NCBI RefSeq assembly: GCF_048544455.1
Contig: NC_133526.1
Span: 2,744,001-2,808,000, forward strand
DNA length: 64,000 nt
Reading direction: 5' to 3'
Origin: Silene latifolia
Taxonomy: Eukaryota; Streptophyta; Magnoliopsida; Caryophyllales; Caryophyllaceae
The translations under genes and the position numbers were made by a program. Position 1 is the stretch's first letter. Every line of letters starts with the position of its first letter. Below, piece after piece: positions 1-11,599 of this stretch. The notes under the pieces were generated by a model that was not told the DNA's origin, made no database searches, and worked only from the letters and a program-made list of their open reading frames with translations.

Positions 1-40
1 TATGGTTGAAGTAATATTTTGTCGAAATTGCGCGTTTTTA

Positions 41-555
41 GATGTTAGCCAGTTTAGTTGGTAAAGTTCGGGAGCTGGGTAGTTGGAGGTTGGGTGGGGT
101 ACTGGGGTGCGGTGGGGCCCTACCGAGATTTGAAACACGGAGGGCGTTGTTGATGTTAGTTGAGCTTAGCTGGTAAAGTTCGGGAGTTGGGGTTGGGGAG
201 TTGGAGGTCGGGTGAGGTGAAGTGGTGCCCTATTGAGGTTTGAAACACGAGGAGGATGTCGATGTTAGTTAGCTTAGTTGGTAAAGTTTGGGAATTGAGC
301 TTTAGGAGTTGGAGGTGGGGCTGCTATATGAGGTTTGAAACACGGGAGGGCGTTGTTATGTTAGTTAGCGTAGCTGGGGTAGGAGTTGGGGTTTGGGACT
401 TGGAGGTGGGGTGAAGTGTGGTGGTGCCTGTTGAGGTTGGAACCACGGGGAGTGTGCTGTCTACGTTATTTAGCTCAGTTGGTAAAGTTTCCTATTTCGG
501 GATCTGGGCTTGTGGAGTTGGAGGTGGGGCCTATTGAGGTTTGAAACACGGCAGA
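41..555 (+). repeat. Tandem array of tRNA-like ~100-bp units in LON2 intron 1
   Basis: Five head-to-tail units start near 41, 144, 253, 351 and 453. Most carry a TTAGCT(T/C)AGTTGGTAAAG block followed about 60 bp later by GAGGTTTGAAACACG, with a G-rich spacer (GGAGTTGGAGGTGGGG) between; unit 4 is the most diverged. The first block of unit 5 (TAGCTCAGTTGG) fits the RNA polymerase III A box of tRNA genes, and the second resembles a degenerate B box. I infer an amplified tRNA-derived (SINE-head-like) sequence and not a functional tRNA, because no unit folds into an obvious cloverleaf. The array lies in the intron between LON2 exon 1 (outside the window) and exon 2. Confidence 0.7.
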
Positions 556-1282
556 AGTTACTTTAGCTAGTTGTTGCTGGAGTTGATATTGTATGTATAA
601 TTGGCTATTGTTGCGTGATTTTGCCAAATTCGGTGTTTTATGTTAGCGGTGTTTTTCACAACCTATCTTATGTATTATCGGGTAGACTGTTATTATGAGG
701 AAATACCAAAATGGAGTATATGCGTATGTATCTAACTATCTAAGGTCCTAGGTTTGAAATAAAACTAAAGTGAGCTCGGACTGAACGTTGAAGGAGTGCG
801 ATATTGCCTGATTTTTTGGGTTAGGGCGGGCCACTTTGGGAATGATAGACTGATAGGCAAGCTTTTGTCATTGACTGCAGGATTTTAGGTAGTCAAGTAA
901 TAATGAAGAATAATTTTAACCTTTGAGTTACAGCTATTAGAAATTCATGCTACTCGTAGTCTCCTATAGAATTAGACGAGAATAATGGATGCCTGAACTG
1001 AGTTTTCATAGTTGCGCTTTATTTTGCTAATTTGTCTTTGCAGATCTAAGTTAGATACTTGTACAATTTGGTTCTTCTTTAGCTGCTTTAATGTAATCTA
1101 AGAAAGTGAGTTAATTTTAGTTGAAGCTGCATAACTGCATTACAATTTGCATCAATTGACATACACTATTTCATTGATAGTACATTAATACAAAGTTCAT
1201 AATTTGGAAATCAATCGGGCTTCTTCCATTGGGTGTGGCTAACTAGAACAAAATTCTGGTTGTTGTTCTATTTTTTCTCTAG

Positions 1283-4200
1283 TGTTAAACTGGTGGAGCA
1301 AGAATTATGGCAGAGGGAAGAGAAGGGTTTAATTGGCATTGTTCCTGTCCATGATGCAGTGGATTCTGCATCTGCTGGACCCGTGCTTTACCCAGGTATA
1401 TGCTTTTGTTTCCATTTTCCCATTCCCCCATAGTTTACTCTTATGTGTGCTATATTTAGTAATCACATGATTATTTATTTATTTGTCAAGGTGTTTCTAC
1501 TTTGTCGTTCTAAACATTTTGTACATTATTTTTATTTGTGGGCATTTCGTTAAAGCACTTGCATAGTTTTGAAAATCTCTTTTGCAAAGGTGCAGGATCG
1601 GATTCTGGGGAACGTAACTTAAAAAATCAGTCTGGTATCTCAGGCTCAGCCAAGGCCGGTGGAAAGAGTCAGCAGGAGGCTGTTCACTGGCACAACCGGT
1701 ATCTATTATGTTTTTTCACTTTTTATTCTTGTTTCGAGTCTTGACTCATACCTAAAATGGAGCTTACCATACATGAGAAGCGTTTTTCAAACCATCATAT
1801 CCTGTGATTGAGGATGTAATTTCTAAGGCATCATCTGAATCGCTGTCACTACCTATCATTCAAATGTTACATCATTCTTTGTAATTGAAATGGAAGGACT
1901 GCCAAATTCCTATGCTTCCCATAGCTGTTGATTATGCAGCCTAAACTTGTCAATATAAGGAAGATATTGGCCATGAGATATTTCTTTCACGAGGGCTACT
2001 TGTACCTCAGCTATATCTTCTTTCCTCACTTCTAAAATAGTTAAATGTCATTTCTACGAATCCTTAAAGACAAGGGGTTCTTGACTACCTAGTCCATTGT
2101 AGCTTTAGGGTCCGTAAATGCCTTTCTTGTCGTCCAATCAATTGTCTTTTACTTTTTTTGGGTTTTATTTAGTGAGTTAACAAGGCACAGTGCATGGTAA
2201 TGTAGGGGAGTGGCTGCTCGAGCATTACACCTCTCAAGAGGAGTGGAAAAACCGAGCGGGAGGGTTACTTATACTGTGGTACTTGAAGGCTTGTGCAGAT
2301 TCAGCGTGCTGGAACTCAATACTAGAGGAACTTATTATACTGCAAGAATTTCTCCACTTGACATTACAAAAGCAGGTAAAACATCCGGATGTAAGAGATA
2401 TATGAATTCTGGGTTTTCGTTGGGGTCAGGTTAATAGTTTTGAGGTTACAAACAGGCTATTATCACGTCTTTTATATTTTATATGCTACTACTTTCATTT
2501 CTGTGCAAGTATTTATACTTAGGCAGGCTTACCTAATCTATAGTATGCCTCCATATGGATACGTTTATGCGATGCACACTTTAAAAAATATCCAATACAT
2601 TGATTTTAGTCCTGCCATAAAATGTATGTAATAAGAATGGGCAGCGCCAGTTATTAATTTAAAGCTTGCTATTCACTGGTAGTTGAGCGAATCCAGTGAC
2701 TTAGTAATTGATATGGATATGTACATACTGGTTTTGCACTTGAATCTGTGTGGACAATCTAGTTCTTGTCCATGTGCTTTTTGGATGCTTCTAAAAATTG
2801 TCACGTGTTTTTGTGGCGTGGATGTTAAGTTGCTTCATGCAATGTTTTTCTTAATGTTTAGAGATGGAACAAGCAGAGCAGGACCCTGATTTTGTTGCAT
2901 TAGCTCGCCAATTCAAAATGACTGCAATGGAACTTATCACCGTCCTTGAGCAGGTAAGGTTTGAGCTTTCATAGATACAACTTGAGTCGATTAATGAGGA
3001 AGGACTGTATGATTGACTGCTTGAAAGTCCTGATGAGCCAACTTTTCACATGGGATCGAGTTTTCAAATTTTGCCTTGTTGATTTAGAAGAATCTATCGA
3101 AATAGGCAAACACCTTAAAAAGGTTTATTTCATTCAATGTGCTGGACGATAAATGTCTTCTCTTAATGCTGAAGGGCTTCATCCATTTATCGTGTATAAA
3201 ACTATTCTTGCCCTTCTAAGAGACAGTCATATCAAATCTCTTTAATTTCATGCTCAAAGTAAGTAACATGAGAACATTCTCTGTTTCAGGGTGTACGGTG
3301 CTAATTATATAACTGAATGTCTTTTTTTTAGAACTTTTTTCCCTCAATCGTAGAGAAAGATAGAGAAACTGAATCTATTTGTGCTTCACTGACTTACACA
3401 TCGAGAAACTTTTTTAGAACCTTTTTCCTCCACTTCTTTTGAAAACCAATAGGATAATCATGAACAATTATTTCTGTGGGACACTAAGAATTCTGAGAAA
3501 GAATTGGATGTGTTATTAGTTATAGCTGTGGGGTCTTCACTTTCTTGTTTTTTTGTTATGTTGTTCTTTTTGTCGGTATGGTATTAACTTATCATTTATG
3601 TTTATCAGAAACAAAAGACTGCAGGGAGAACAAAAGTTCTTCTGGAGACTGTCCCTATTCACAAGTTGGCTGATATATTTGTTGCAAGCTTTGAAATAAG
3701 TTTCGAAGAGCAGCTAGCGATGTTAGATTCAGTTGACCTTAAAATTAGGCTTTCAAAAGCAATTGAGTTGGTTGATCGGCATCTGCAGGTACTTTCTCGG
3801 ATGATTTGCACAATCAATCTAGTGTATAATTATGTCTCATTTTATTCTAGTGCTTATGCTCCCTCCTGTTAAATGACTTTGTTTTGCTAGACAATTCGTG
3901 TGGCTGAGAAGATCACACAAAAGGTTGAAGGACAATTGTCAAAATCACAGAGAGAGTTCCTTCTAAGGCAGCAGGTTTGTGAATGTTTGGTACTGAGTAT
4001 TGATATGCCATTTACTTCTGTCTAATGTGAAACAGCGAAGCACTCTGGCATTGATGTATTGAGTATTACTTCATGAGTAATTAAATCTTGATACTTGGAA
4101 TTTCTAAAGCTCTTGTGCTAAGTAATTGATGCTGACATGTGGATGAGAACTTATTGGTCTGAGTAAATGGAATAGTAGCATCTTGAAAATGATCAGGCTC

Positions 4201-7200
4201 ATTTATGTATATCCTGGGTTTGTTTCTAATGCTGTAAAACTTTCAACATTCTGATTATTACTTTGATTAGTTGATGTAGGCCCATAGTTTAAAATCGCGG
4301 TATATCGCGTATCGGCCATGATTAGTTGATGTATAATTCACGGCTCTCGGGATATCGCGTATCGGCCGCCTCCGATACGGTACATCTCGGGCGATACGAT
4401 ACGTCTTGGCCGAGATGTGGATGAGAACTTATTGGTCTGAGTAAATGGAATAGTAGCATCTTGAAAATGATCAGGCTCATTTATGTATATCCTGGGTTTG
4501 TTTCTAATGCTGTAAAACTTTCAACATTCTGATTATTACTTTGATTAGTTGATGTAGGCCCATAGTTTAAAATCGCGGTATATCGCGTATCGGCCATGAT
4601 TAGTTGATGTATAATTCACGGCTCTCGGGATATCGCGTATCGGCCGCCTCCGATACGGTACATCTCGGGCGATACGATACGTCTTGGCCGAGATTTTAAA
4701 CCATGTGTAGTCCCTATACAATAATACAAGTCCTTGTCTGACGGGGGGATGTACTTGATCCTGTTATTCTATACTTGGCAGTTTGGGTTTTAGCTTGTGA
4801 ATGCTTTGACAGACCTATCATCTTCATTTTGGTTTTTGAATTTCTTTAAATCTTCTACTTGGCATTTTTTTTCTGTTAATTTCACTTAGATGAGAGCTAT
4901 AAAAGAGGAACTCGGGGACAACGATGACGATGAGGATGATGTTGCTGCTCTTGAAAGAAAAATGCAAAGTGCAGGAATGCCTTCAGATGTTTGGAAACAT
5001 GCGCAAAGGGAGTTGCGGTATGTTTTTATGCACCCTCTGAAATGTTTATTTGATCTTTTTTTTCCTTGATATTTTTTAAAGAGTCCGGCAGTCCTTGGAA
5101 CGTATGTCCTCACAACTGAGCAAGTCAGACTTTTGATGTTCTTGGAGTTGCGTCAAGTGTCAAGGATCTTGTATCGCGAGCATTGTTGATCTTAGTTCTG
5201 TAATGGAAGTATCTAGTTTCCTGTGAACGAGGAATTTAGTTTATGCTACTCTATTCCGAGTGGTACTAATTTTATGTTCCTTATCTTTTTTGATAAGTAA
5301 CTTATGGCTTCTTATCTAAATTTCCAATTCAGGAGACTGAAGAAAATGCAGCCTCAGCAACCTGGGTACCATAGTTCACGTGTTTACTTGGAGCTTCTTG
5401 CCGATCTTCCTTGGCAGAAGGCAACTGAAGAGCAGAAACTAGATCTTAGGGCTGCTAAGGAGCGACTTGACAATGACCATCATGGACTGGTCAAGGTCAA
5501 ACAACGCATTATCGAATATTTGGCTGTTCGTAAGGTCAACAATCTTTTATTCGCCTGAGCTTTGTCTTAGTGCTGACGATTGTACACTCACATGGTTTGA
5601 GTGAACTGCAGCTTAAACCTGATGCAAGAGGCCCCATTTTGTGCTTCGTTGGGCCACCTGGTGTGGGAAAAACATCTTTGGCCACATCAATAGCTGCTGC
5701 TTTGGGTCGAAAGTTCATACGTATATCTCTTGGCGGTGTGAAGGATGAAGCTGATATCAGGGGGCACCGGAGAACTTACATTGGAAGCATGCCAGGTCGT
5801 CTTATTGAAGGCATAAAGGTACATGTCCTTCCAAGTGTGACTTGGCTTGTGATTTGCTCAAATTAGTTCACAGATAATCTTGAATTTGCATCATTAATAC
5901 TTATTTCGATAGTTTTCCTTTTTCATGTTTGTTAACTAGCTGTATTGTTATTGCTTGTGAGTTGCCCGAATCTGAAAATTCCTATAAAGCTGAAATTTTT
6001 AGTTCAATGTAACAAAAAAACGACAATGCCCTATTATCTTGGAGCTTCCCACTTGCGGCATTAAATTTTAGTTCTGTTAATGACATAATATATATTATTG
6101 GGTTTGAGTCTTTCCAGCTTGGACAAGCTAGCTTTGATGAGGTTGATAAGGGTTTTCATTCAATGTAATCATTAAATTCTAGTTGTGCTACTGACAACCT
6201 GTATTATTACTTTCTTGAACATCCGACTTTGTACTGTAACAAGCTAGCTTTGATTAGATTGTTAGCTGCGTGTTGTGATAAATTTCTTTTATTGTATTGC
6301 CTTTGATAGTTTTCTTTCTCCAGGACTTGAGCTTTATATTTGACTCATGTGTTACTACTTATTTTTGTCCTCTTTATGCTCTTTTTGAGTTTTCAGAGAG
6401 TGGGCGTCTCAAATCCTGTTATGTTATTGGACGAGATAGATAAAACTGGCTCTGATGTTCGTGGAGATCCTGCTGCAGCTCTACTAGAAGTTCTTGATCC
6501 TGAACAGAACAAAACTTTCAATGACCAGTATCCTTTTCTATGATACATTCTTTTGTTCGTCAAATCAGTTACTTATTCATTTCCAGTGTTCATCCCTGTG
6601 TTTTAGGTGACAATCACATTTTAGAATCTGTCTTAGGATTCTATAGAATATAAAGGTTGAGGTAAACCATGCATTGTCTAAAAAATCTATGCATAATGAT
6701 GACATAGATTAGTACGAAGTATTATCATGTGCAGGTTAATTTTGTGCCATGTCATTAGAGATTAGTCACAGTAATTTGATGTTAACTTCTTAACTCAAAC
6801 ACAGTTACTTAAATGTTCCATATGATCTTTCCAAAGTTATTTTTGTGGCAACTGCCAATAAAATGCAGCCTATTCCTCCGCCACTCCGGGATAGGATGGA
6901 AGTCATAGAGCTACCTGGATATACACCAGAGGAGAAGCTCAACATTGCTATGAAGCATCTTCTACCAAGAGTCCTAGACCAACATGGATTGAGCTCTGAA
7001 TTCCTTCAGATTCCCGAGGTACTTGTTTGGTATTTGTTTAGCTATTGGGAGCATATTTTTGTGTTGTCCTTTTGCTCATGGGTGTCCGCTGTTGGTTACA
7101 ATTAGTCTTATGTGAAACAATTGTCTATGTACAATAAAGTCAATAACTCATTTATCAAATGAGATATATAACGTGGAATAGGTCGATTGTATACATATAA

Positions 7201-10200
7201 TGGTTTCATATGAGTTTTTGTCCCTTAATTATTGTCTTTTTGTATATGTGTACCACTCTTTTAGTGTCCTTTATTTGTTGATTCCTTTCATTACTCTATG
7301 AAGTATAAATAATTTGTAATCAAGTGTCCTATGGATAAAGACAGAGTTGTAATTATCTTATCTCATTCACATTTGGCATTATTTTGTTATGGTTCTTGAC
7401 AATTAATGATCACGTTGATGAAAGTTGAAGGTAGTGGGATAAAAGAAGAAACTTCTCTAAATACTCCTTAACAAATACGTAGTTCAACTTCTACCCGATG
7501 ATATGTACTTCAGTTATTCAGCATCTTCTATGCTATTTCTGAATTGTAGATGGTTACTTGTATGGTATATTTCTTTGTTAAAAGGTCCACTTTATCTAGT
7601 GTCCCTTCACATTCAGATCGTTTTGGCATTCTCACCCAGAGTACCTGTACCTGAACTCTTGTGGTTCTCTATTCTGGCAGGATATGGTGAAACTTGTGAT
7701 TCACAGATATACTAGAGAAGCTGGTGTCCGGAACCTAGAGAGAAATCTGTCTGCGTTGGCTCGTGCAGCAGCTGTAAAGGTTGCAGAGCAAGATAATGCT
7801 ACAGCAGTTAGTAAAGATATCCAACAACTTTCTTCACCTGTTCTAGAAAGCAGACTTGGTGAAGGAGCAGAAGTAGAAATGGAGGTGATTCCCATGGGCG
7901 TTAACAATCAAGACTTTTCAAATGATTTGCGGCTTTCCTGTCATCTGATTGTTGACGAGACTATGCTTGAAAAAGTTCTCGGTGTGAGTCTTTTTCTTAC
8001 CCTTTCTTCATCTATTCACTCCCTTATTTCTATACTTGGTGGAGTTCTCTGGAGTGTACTATTTCTTAATTTCTACTAATATTATTGGCTAAAACTGTGT
8101 AAGCAACTTAGTTTGGGAAATTTTCACCTTGTTCGTGGCACTTTGGAAATTTGCTCTCTGAAAAATGTTTTCTGAGGCAGGATTTTACGAATGATATTTT
8201 TCAGATGGGTGTGAAGCTTTCAGTTTCATTCTGCGAACTGGAGTTGAAAAGTTATTTGATAATTTCTAGGCTGATTTTTCTAATTTTCTGGTTTATGTTG
8301 GCAAATTCGGAATGAGATTAAATCTTGGCACCGTGCAAGCATTTTTTGGGCTGGGCTAGTCCATTCATTTTTTTTTTCAAAATTCATTACCAGATTTTTA
8401 AAGTGGTACATAGGAAAATTATTTGCCTGGACCATTTTATTCATTTATTTTAACTGTTTCCATATCTGTAAAGTGGTTTATCATAGAAATATTATCCTAG
8501 ATCCATGGTTTGTACTATCACGGGAGTGAGGGGACTTCATTTTCCTTGTTTACCTTCTCAAAATGTAATTTGTGATCACAGCCACCAAGGTATGATGATA
8601 GAGAAACTGCAGAAAGGGTTGCGAATCCCGGAGTCTCCGTCGGGCTGGTGTGGACTGTTCACGGTGGAGAGGTTCAGTTTGTTGAGGCCACTACAATGGC
8701 TGGGAAGGGCGAATTACGGCTGACTGGCCAGCTTGGCAGTGTTATCAAGGAATCAGCACAGATAGCTCTTACTTGGGTAAATTGTTCTGTTATTTTTTTT
8801 CTATTAATAAGAAAGATCCCCATTTGCCATGTTCAGCCAACCAAACGTACAATGCCCGCTCCTTAGAAAGTAGAGGGGAGATAGGAAAACCCCTCTTCCC
8901 AAGGTTCCACTAGCGGAACCTGAACGTGTGACTACCAACACTAGCGGAACCTGAATGTGTGACTGCCAAGTCACAAGTCCCATCCTTTAGAGCATGTAAC
9001 TTTAGTTACTATATGACATATTCCTGTAGAAGCTTTCTAGAATCCCTCTTTTTATTAAGTGTCATTATTTTCATTTTTGGTCTAATATCGATGGGTTTCA
9101 AACCAAGGTCGTGAGTATGACTGTATGAGGCCTCGATGATTTATGAATTGTTTTTAGTGTAAGGTTGTGAAGGACTTGCATTTATTTTCACTTTCGGAAC
9201 TACCCTTATTAGAGCTTGTTCCCTTGCTTTTATTCGGGCATGAACAGGTAAGATCAAGGGCCACTGAACTAAGGTTTGTGGTTGATTCGGAAGGCAACTT
9301 GATGAATGGACGAGACATTCACATCCATTTTCCTGCTGGGGCAATTCCTAAAGATGGCCCATCAGCAGGTGTGACATTGGTCACAGCACTCGTTTCGTTG
9401 TTAAGTCAAAAACGAGTTCGAGCAGATACAGCAATGACTGGGGAGATGACCTTGAGGGGCCTTGTGCTGCCGGTGGGTGGTGTTAAGGACAAGGTATGCC
9501 ATTTACTAATTTCATAAGATATCCCTTCTTGTTTATGATGCTATAACACCTTAGCTTCCCATTGATTCATTTTTTACGATGATACTTTAACTCACGACAT
9601 TTGCTTTTAGACGAAAGTTTAGCGGATCGAAAATAATGTATTAAAGAATGGCCCCTCAATAACGTGGGGTGTTTTGTGGGCTAAACTTTACCCATACGAA
9701 ATCTAGAACTGATTTCAATGTCGGGAAAAGGCGAATGCAGTGAACCCAAAGGAAGATCCGTTAGTGTCTTGATGCATGAATACATATCAGCATGGTTTTT
9801 TTTAGTGGTTCGTAAGAGCTGAGTCCTCTCTAAGTTGTTGCTTTGTTGACTCGATTTGCGCAGGTGTTGGCAGCACATCGCTATGGTATAAAGAGAGTGA
9901 TATTGCCTCATAGGAATGTAAAAGATTTGGTTGAAATACCAGCCGCTGTTCTTTCTAGTCTTGAGGTATCGTGCCTTTTTTAATCGATTGTCTATAGCTA
10001 TATTACTCGGACACTTTTGGAAGTTCTCGTTATGGGTTTCTGTTCAAGTGTCGGCCTCAGTTTTTTTATTCAATAAACTAATAATTTTGGCTTAAGATGA
10101 TGTGTCCAACTATACGGATACAGAAAGTAATGAAGTATTCGGCTTTTTTTTTTCCATTTTTGTGTCAAAAGAGCCGCATGGGAATTACAATACGAGGAAG

Positions 10201-10388
10201 GGGGATTCAGACTCGGAACCTAATTTCAGAGTACCTCCATCATATTTCATTAGAACTAGACTACATTTCGTTTCCTTACATATCTCGGCCCTTTGATCTG
10301 ACAGATAATATTTGCCAAAAGAGTGGAGGATGTGTTAGAACATGCTTTCGAAGGCGGATGCCCATGGAGAATTCAAGCAATGCTATGA
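1283..10388 (+). CDS. LON2: Lon protease homolog 2, peroxisomal (exons 2-17; exon 1 off the left edge)
   Basis: ATP-dependent Lon protease of the peroxisomal matrix; family members degrade obsolete or misfolded matrix proteins and support matrix import. Exons: 1283-1395, 1590-1698, 2206-2375, 2862-2953, 3609-3788, 3891-3974, 4890-5017, 5333-5534, 5612-5818, 6397-6527, 6805-7018, 7681-7983, 8582-8776, 9248-9493, 9864-9965, 10305-10388. All junctions are GT-AG and in frame, giving 852 residues; the usual ~36-residue first exon would bring it to ~888, the Arabidopsis length. Exons 2-9 encode the LON substrate-binding region and coiled-coil linker. Exon 10 has Walker A (GPPGVGKT) and exon 11 Walker B (VMLLDEIDK). 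Exon 15 carries the catalytic serine in PKDGPSAG (codon 9362-9364) and the GGVKDK lysine motif. The protein ends CPWRIQAML, so the expected SKL-type peroxisomal tripeptide is replaced by AML. The mitochondrial paralogue LON1 is less likely given the VKLVEQELW and AFEGGCPWR signatures. Confidence 0.96.
4141..4696. repeat. 278-bp tandem duplication carrying a MITE-like element in LON2 intron 7
   Basis: The stretch beginning GGATGAGAACTTATTGG at 4141 starts again at 4419, almost without change. Each copy includes a segment rich in CGATAC/ATCGCG words. The first copy's element begins CATAGTTTAAAATC and the second ends GATTTTAAACCATG, which are inverted versions of each other, so a small TIR element appears to have been duplicated with its flank by unequal exchange or slippage. 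The intron remains spliceable, with clean flanking exons at 3974 and 4890. Confidence 0.8.
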
Positions 10389-10614
10389 AGACATGAAGGC
10401 TTTAGGTTATAACACGGAGGCATGATTTGGCCGGTTAAGACCGACAGAGAATCACGAACATGAAGAGCAGAAGCGTACTGGATCGGATGATATTAAGTTT
10501 CTCATGTTGTTAGATCTTATTTAACCTGTTCTTCCCTGTAACTGTAATTATAGATCTACAGGTAGTATTCCTCTTGTATAGTAGTACACCACAAGGTGAT
10601 GATTATGTTTATCT

Positions 10615-10620
10615 AATAAA
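10615..10620 (+). terminator. Candidate LON2 poly(A) signal
   Basis: AATAAA lies 227 bp after the LON2 stop codon, a plausible plant near-upstream element. It is the best match in the short 3' flank. Inferred from position only. Confidence 0.4.
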
Positions 10621-10764
10621 TCATTTCACCATACGCCACCGTTTTAATTCGTTGATCGACCTGAAAACTGTGCACTGCAGATGTCATTGAGTAATCTAAG
10701 CAATGCATTATGCAGATCAAGCAATTAGGTAGAAAATTATCCACAAGGCCACAAGCTCAGTAGT

Positions 10765-11291
10765 GTTGCAACTAGACCTGTCAAACTGGGTCACAGTCGG
10801 GTTAGGGTCAGAATACGGGTCACAGTCGGGTTAGGGTCAGAATACGAGTCAAGAAATAATTTCTAACGTCTTTTTTTAACGATTTTTTAATTAAAAAAAT
10901 ACTTTTTAAAAATGTGGAACACATTTAAAATTAATATTTTAATAATATTCAATATTTAAATTAATTATATTGACATAATTATTAAAATAATTTTTTTTTA
11001 ATAATTTTTTTTATTATTAAATATAATAAAAGTTCTATAAAATTGACTTTTTAATTGTGTTTGTAATTTTAAGTAATAATAAAATATATTTTTTTAACTA
11101 TTTTTTCAAATATAATATATAAATATTAATATTTTAATAAAATTCTTGATTTATCTTCGACCAAACGAGGCAACCCGTTCCAGTCGGATCTCGACCCTAA
11201 AATAACGGGCCAAATGAGTCACCGGGTCGAAATTTTTGGGTCTTGACCTGAAAAACAGGTCGGGTCAGAATTTGACGGGTTTAGTTGCAAC
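10765..11291. mobile_element. AT-rich TIR element between LON2 and ATP delta-prime
   Basis: Left end GTTGCAACTAGACCTGTCAA and right end (reverse complement) GTTGCAACTAAACCCGTCAA form ~20-bp terminal inverted repeats with two mismatches. The interior is very AT-rich with GGGTC-type words near both ends and has no coding potential. It is non-autonomous. It fills most of the 1.2-kb intergenic space between two convergent genes. Confidence 0.6.
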
Positions 11292-11487
11292 TCATTAGAG
11301 ACAGGAAGACAGCTTCATGGCCTGTGTCAAATCCCAACTATACCAAATAGAAAGATTTGTGTTGTCAACTTACGATACAAGTCACTAGTTTCGATCAGAC
11401 GAATGTTAGATTCAATTTTTGTTGAGCAAATGCTCATACAATGAACACAAAATGATGTCACAGTATAGGGCCTTGTTTCCATATAGA

Positions 11488-11493
11488 TTTATT
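11488..11493 (-). terminator. Candidate ATP delta-prime poly(A) signal
   Basis: AATAAA on the minus strand, 107 bp downstream of the ATP delta-prime stop codon. Positional inference only. Confidence 0.4.
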
Positions 11494-11599
11494 GGACCTT
11501 TTCCAAGTCAAGACGGAAAAATGGAAGAAGAATCCCAACCATTTATCAGACTACAAGTCGAGAATCAAAATGAAAGAAGAAATACATTTAGCGGAAACA

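Noticed and set aside
41-555. Functional tRNA genes in the LON2 intron
   Set aside because: The A-box/B-box spacing and B-box sequence are degenerate, and no unit gives a convincing acceptor stem or anticodon arm.
8909-8964. Short duplicated ACTAGCGGAACCTGAA motif in LON2 intron 14
   Set aside because: A two-copy ~30-bp duplication without further structure; nothing more can be supported.
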